A stretch of 64,000 nt of DNA, taken from Quillaja saponaria (taxonomy: Eukaryota > Streptophyta > Magnoliopsida > Fabales > Quillajaceae). Shown here one piece after another: positions 62,533 to 64,000 of the stretch; position 1 is the first letter of the stretch, and each line of letters opens with the position of its first letter. The notes under the pieces were generated by a model, which was given only the letters and a program-made list of their open reading frames with translations, was not told where the DNA came from and did no database searches. Position numbers and translations under genes: made by a program. The stretch spans positions 3,162,001 through 3,226,000 of the forward strand of contig CM055611.1 of assembly GCA_029379385.1 (NCBI GenBank). Reading direction: 5' to 3'.

Positions 62533-63210
62533 ATTTTGTCCAAAATCACCCTCTGTGTTTTGGATAAAATTGTCTCTTGATGGAATATGTTATAATTAAC
62601 TTTTAAAACACTCACGTGTCATGCACATGAGTAGACTGTTGTCTTAACCTAAGTTTTTTTCTACCCAAACTCTAAAATCTCTAATTTCTTCCCTAAACCT
62701 CAAATCCCTAAATCCTCAAATACAACTTTTCAGTTCATCCTTCCCTTCAAGAGCTTCAAAGTCTTGCATTATGGAGACGTAATTTGGATGCAAGGTATTT
62801 TGGTTCCGTTATTCTATCCACTGGAGACTTGTAGATTAAAATGTGCAAGAAGGTCAATCATACCACACTCAACTTCCTTGTAATTTCGGTGGATGAAGAT
62901 TCTTTTTGTCATTGCAATGACTGATTTTGGAATAAAAGGGTACAAATTTCACTACTTCTAACTTATTTGTCAGCAACTCTAATCCATCCATCAAAGGGAA
63001 TCAGTGGAAGCAAGATTTAGGGAAATTAAGGTTTGGTAAAGAAATTAGGGATTTCATAATTTGGGTAGAAAAAAAAAATGCATGTTAAGTCTACTCATGT
63101 GCATGGCACATAGATATTTTAAAAGTTAAATGTAACAAATTCTATTAATAGACTAGTTTTATCCAAAGTACAGGAGATGGTTTTGGACAAAATGAAATAT
63201 ATTAAATTTT
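62533..63210. mobile_element. Element with ~190-bp terminal inverted repeats
   Basis: The left arm (62533-62720) starts with ATTTTGTCCAAAA-type sequence and contains CATGCACATGAGTAGAC, TTTCTACCCAAA and ATTTCTTCCCTAAACC. The reverse complement of 63020-63210 repeats all of these in the same order. The ~300-bp interior is non-coding. This fits a Mutator-like or other miniature element with long inverted repeats; target duplication was not identified. Confidence 0.7.
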
Positions 63211-63409
63211 GAAAATAAACTTTATCACTGCAAGGTTATATGTACTTTACTACAAGTAAGTTAATTTGATTAGTTGGTGTCGATAACCAACAGTGTAGTG
63301 GGAAGCAGTAGAAGAAGAATATTTTTCCTTTTGGAAAGGAATCATCTTTAATTATGACTAATCAAAGAAAAGATGAAGAATATATAATATTTTTGGGTAG
63401 ATAAACTAG

Positions 63410-64000
63410 TAATATGTTTTTTGTGTGGCCGTTTTCTTTTTTGGTAATCAATGGGGCCAAGCCCAGAAACACAAAACAAACAAAAGGAAACTATCCGGGA
63501 ATCAAACGTGGGAAGACACGCCCCTTGTTGATCACTACAGAGAAGATTAACCACCCCAGCTGGTGGATCCAAGAACATCGAAACTCCTAACCGAAGGCTC
63601 AAAGCATTATTAGCCAACCAGTCAGCCACAAAATTCCCCTCCCTATACGCATGTCCAAACTTGAGAGCTCCAATCTCTTCCTTGAAGATTCCTAATACAC
63701 CGAAGCAAGCTGCCATGGGGATGTGTCTACTGCACCCCATCATTGATCATTTGAATTGCAACTTCAAACATAATCAGTCGTAGACCCAAATCCCAAGCCA
63801 TACATAGACCCGTGTAATCTCCCAAAGCTAGGCAACAAGAGCAGAGCAAGCTCACAAATTATGAGAGAAACCTCCTATTCAAACCCCTGAAGAATCCCCA
63901 AAAACACCACCAGCTCCTGCCAAAACACCCCTCTTAGAAGCCCCATCTGTATTTAACTTGACCCAATCCCTTCTTAGAAAGACCCATCCCACCAAAACCT
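63410..64000 (-). pseudogene. LINE-type RNase H domain remnant, running off the window
   Basis: On the minus strand, broken frames give RRDWVKLNTDGASKRGV, then AGAGGVFGDSSGV and GGFSHNL, followed by the open stretch EEIGALKFGHAYREGNFVAD and WLANNALSL. These are the start (LNTDGA), the G-A-GG-V-D strand and the closing H-REGN-VAD-LAN helix of the RNase H domain found at the C-terminus of plant non-LTR retrotransposons and their domesticated relatives. Several stops and frameshifts interrupt the first half. The reverse transcriptase part would lie beyond 64000. Confidence 0.75.

Overview
The window reads as nuclear DNA of a flowering plant, most likely a eudicot. It is AT-rich, its genes carry short GT-AG introns, and it holds a plant type 2 metallothionein, a nuclear tRNA-Lys(CTT), a POLTERGEIST-like PP2C phosphatase, a TPS-b type terpene synthase, pectin acetylesterase remnants and many LTR, hAT-like, TRIM and LINE-type elements. 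I cannot name the species from sequence alone.

Left third (1-21 kb), gene-bearing. A TRIM-like retroelement in tandem form opens the window. It is followed by a type 2 metallothionein gene (minus, three exons, 80 aa), a small two-exon gene with an apparent 1-nt frameshift and a G23 tract upstream, a local ~0.5 kb duplication, a tRNA-Lys(CTT), a DUF4378/TRM-like gene (minus) whose 5' half carries two offsetting indels and one nonsense codon, and an intact four-exon PP2C gene (687 aa) with an N-myristoylation start.

Middle (22-51 kb), a mosaic of segmental duplications. Block A (22,025-30,445) and block B (37,629-42,938) are direct copies, each carrying a decayed pectin acetylesterase gene. 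Blocks C (about 45.2-47.8 kb) and D (about 49.7-50.9 kb) are inverted partial copies. Block D is chimeric: it joins block-A sequence to exons 3-4 of the PP2C gene, with exon 3 identical at all 265 bases. Between A and B lies a nearly complete seven-exon terpene synthase gene (minus) that has lost two splice donors and a metal-binding residue. A second terpene synthase fragment (exons 6-7, plus strand) follows B and sits between ~125-bp inverted repeats. The duplications give empty-site controls that date two insertions exactly: a 3,353-bp LTR-type insertion in A (5-bp target duplication) and a 553-bp hAT-like element in C (8-bp target duplication).

Right end (52-64 kb), transposons. A non-coding LTR retrotransposon (methionine-tRNA-type primer binding site after the 5' LTR) contains a 1,042-bp hAT-like element in its 5' LTR and a 1.66-kb TG...CA insertion in its 3' LTR. 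An element with ~190-bp inverted arms and a decayed LINE RNase H region running off the window follow.

The working genes appear to be the metallothionein, the tRNA and the PP2C. The DUF4378 gene and the small 10.5-kb gene are either decaying or affected by indel errors in the assembly. No gene cluster acting as a system is evident. The notable biology is duplication, gene-fragment shuffling and nested transposition around specialised-metabolism and cell-wall genes.
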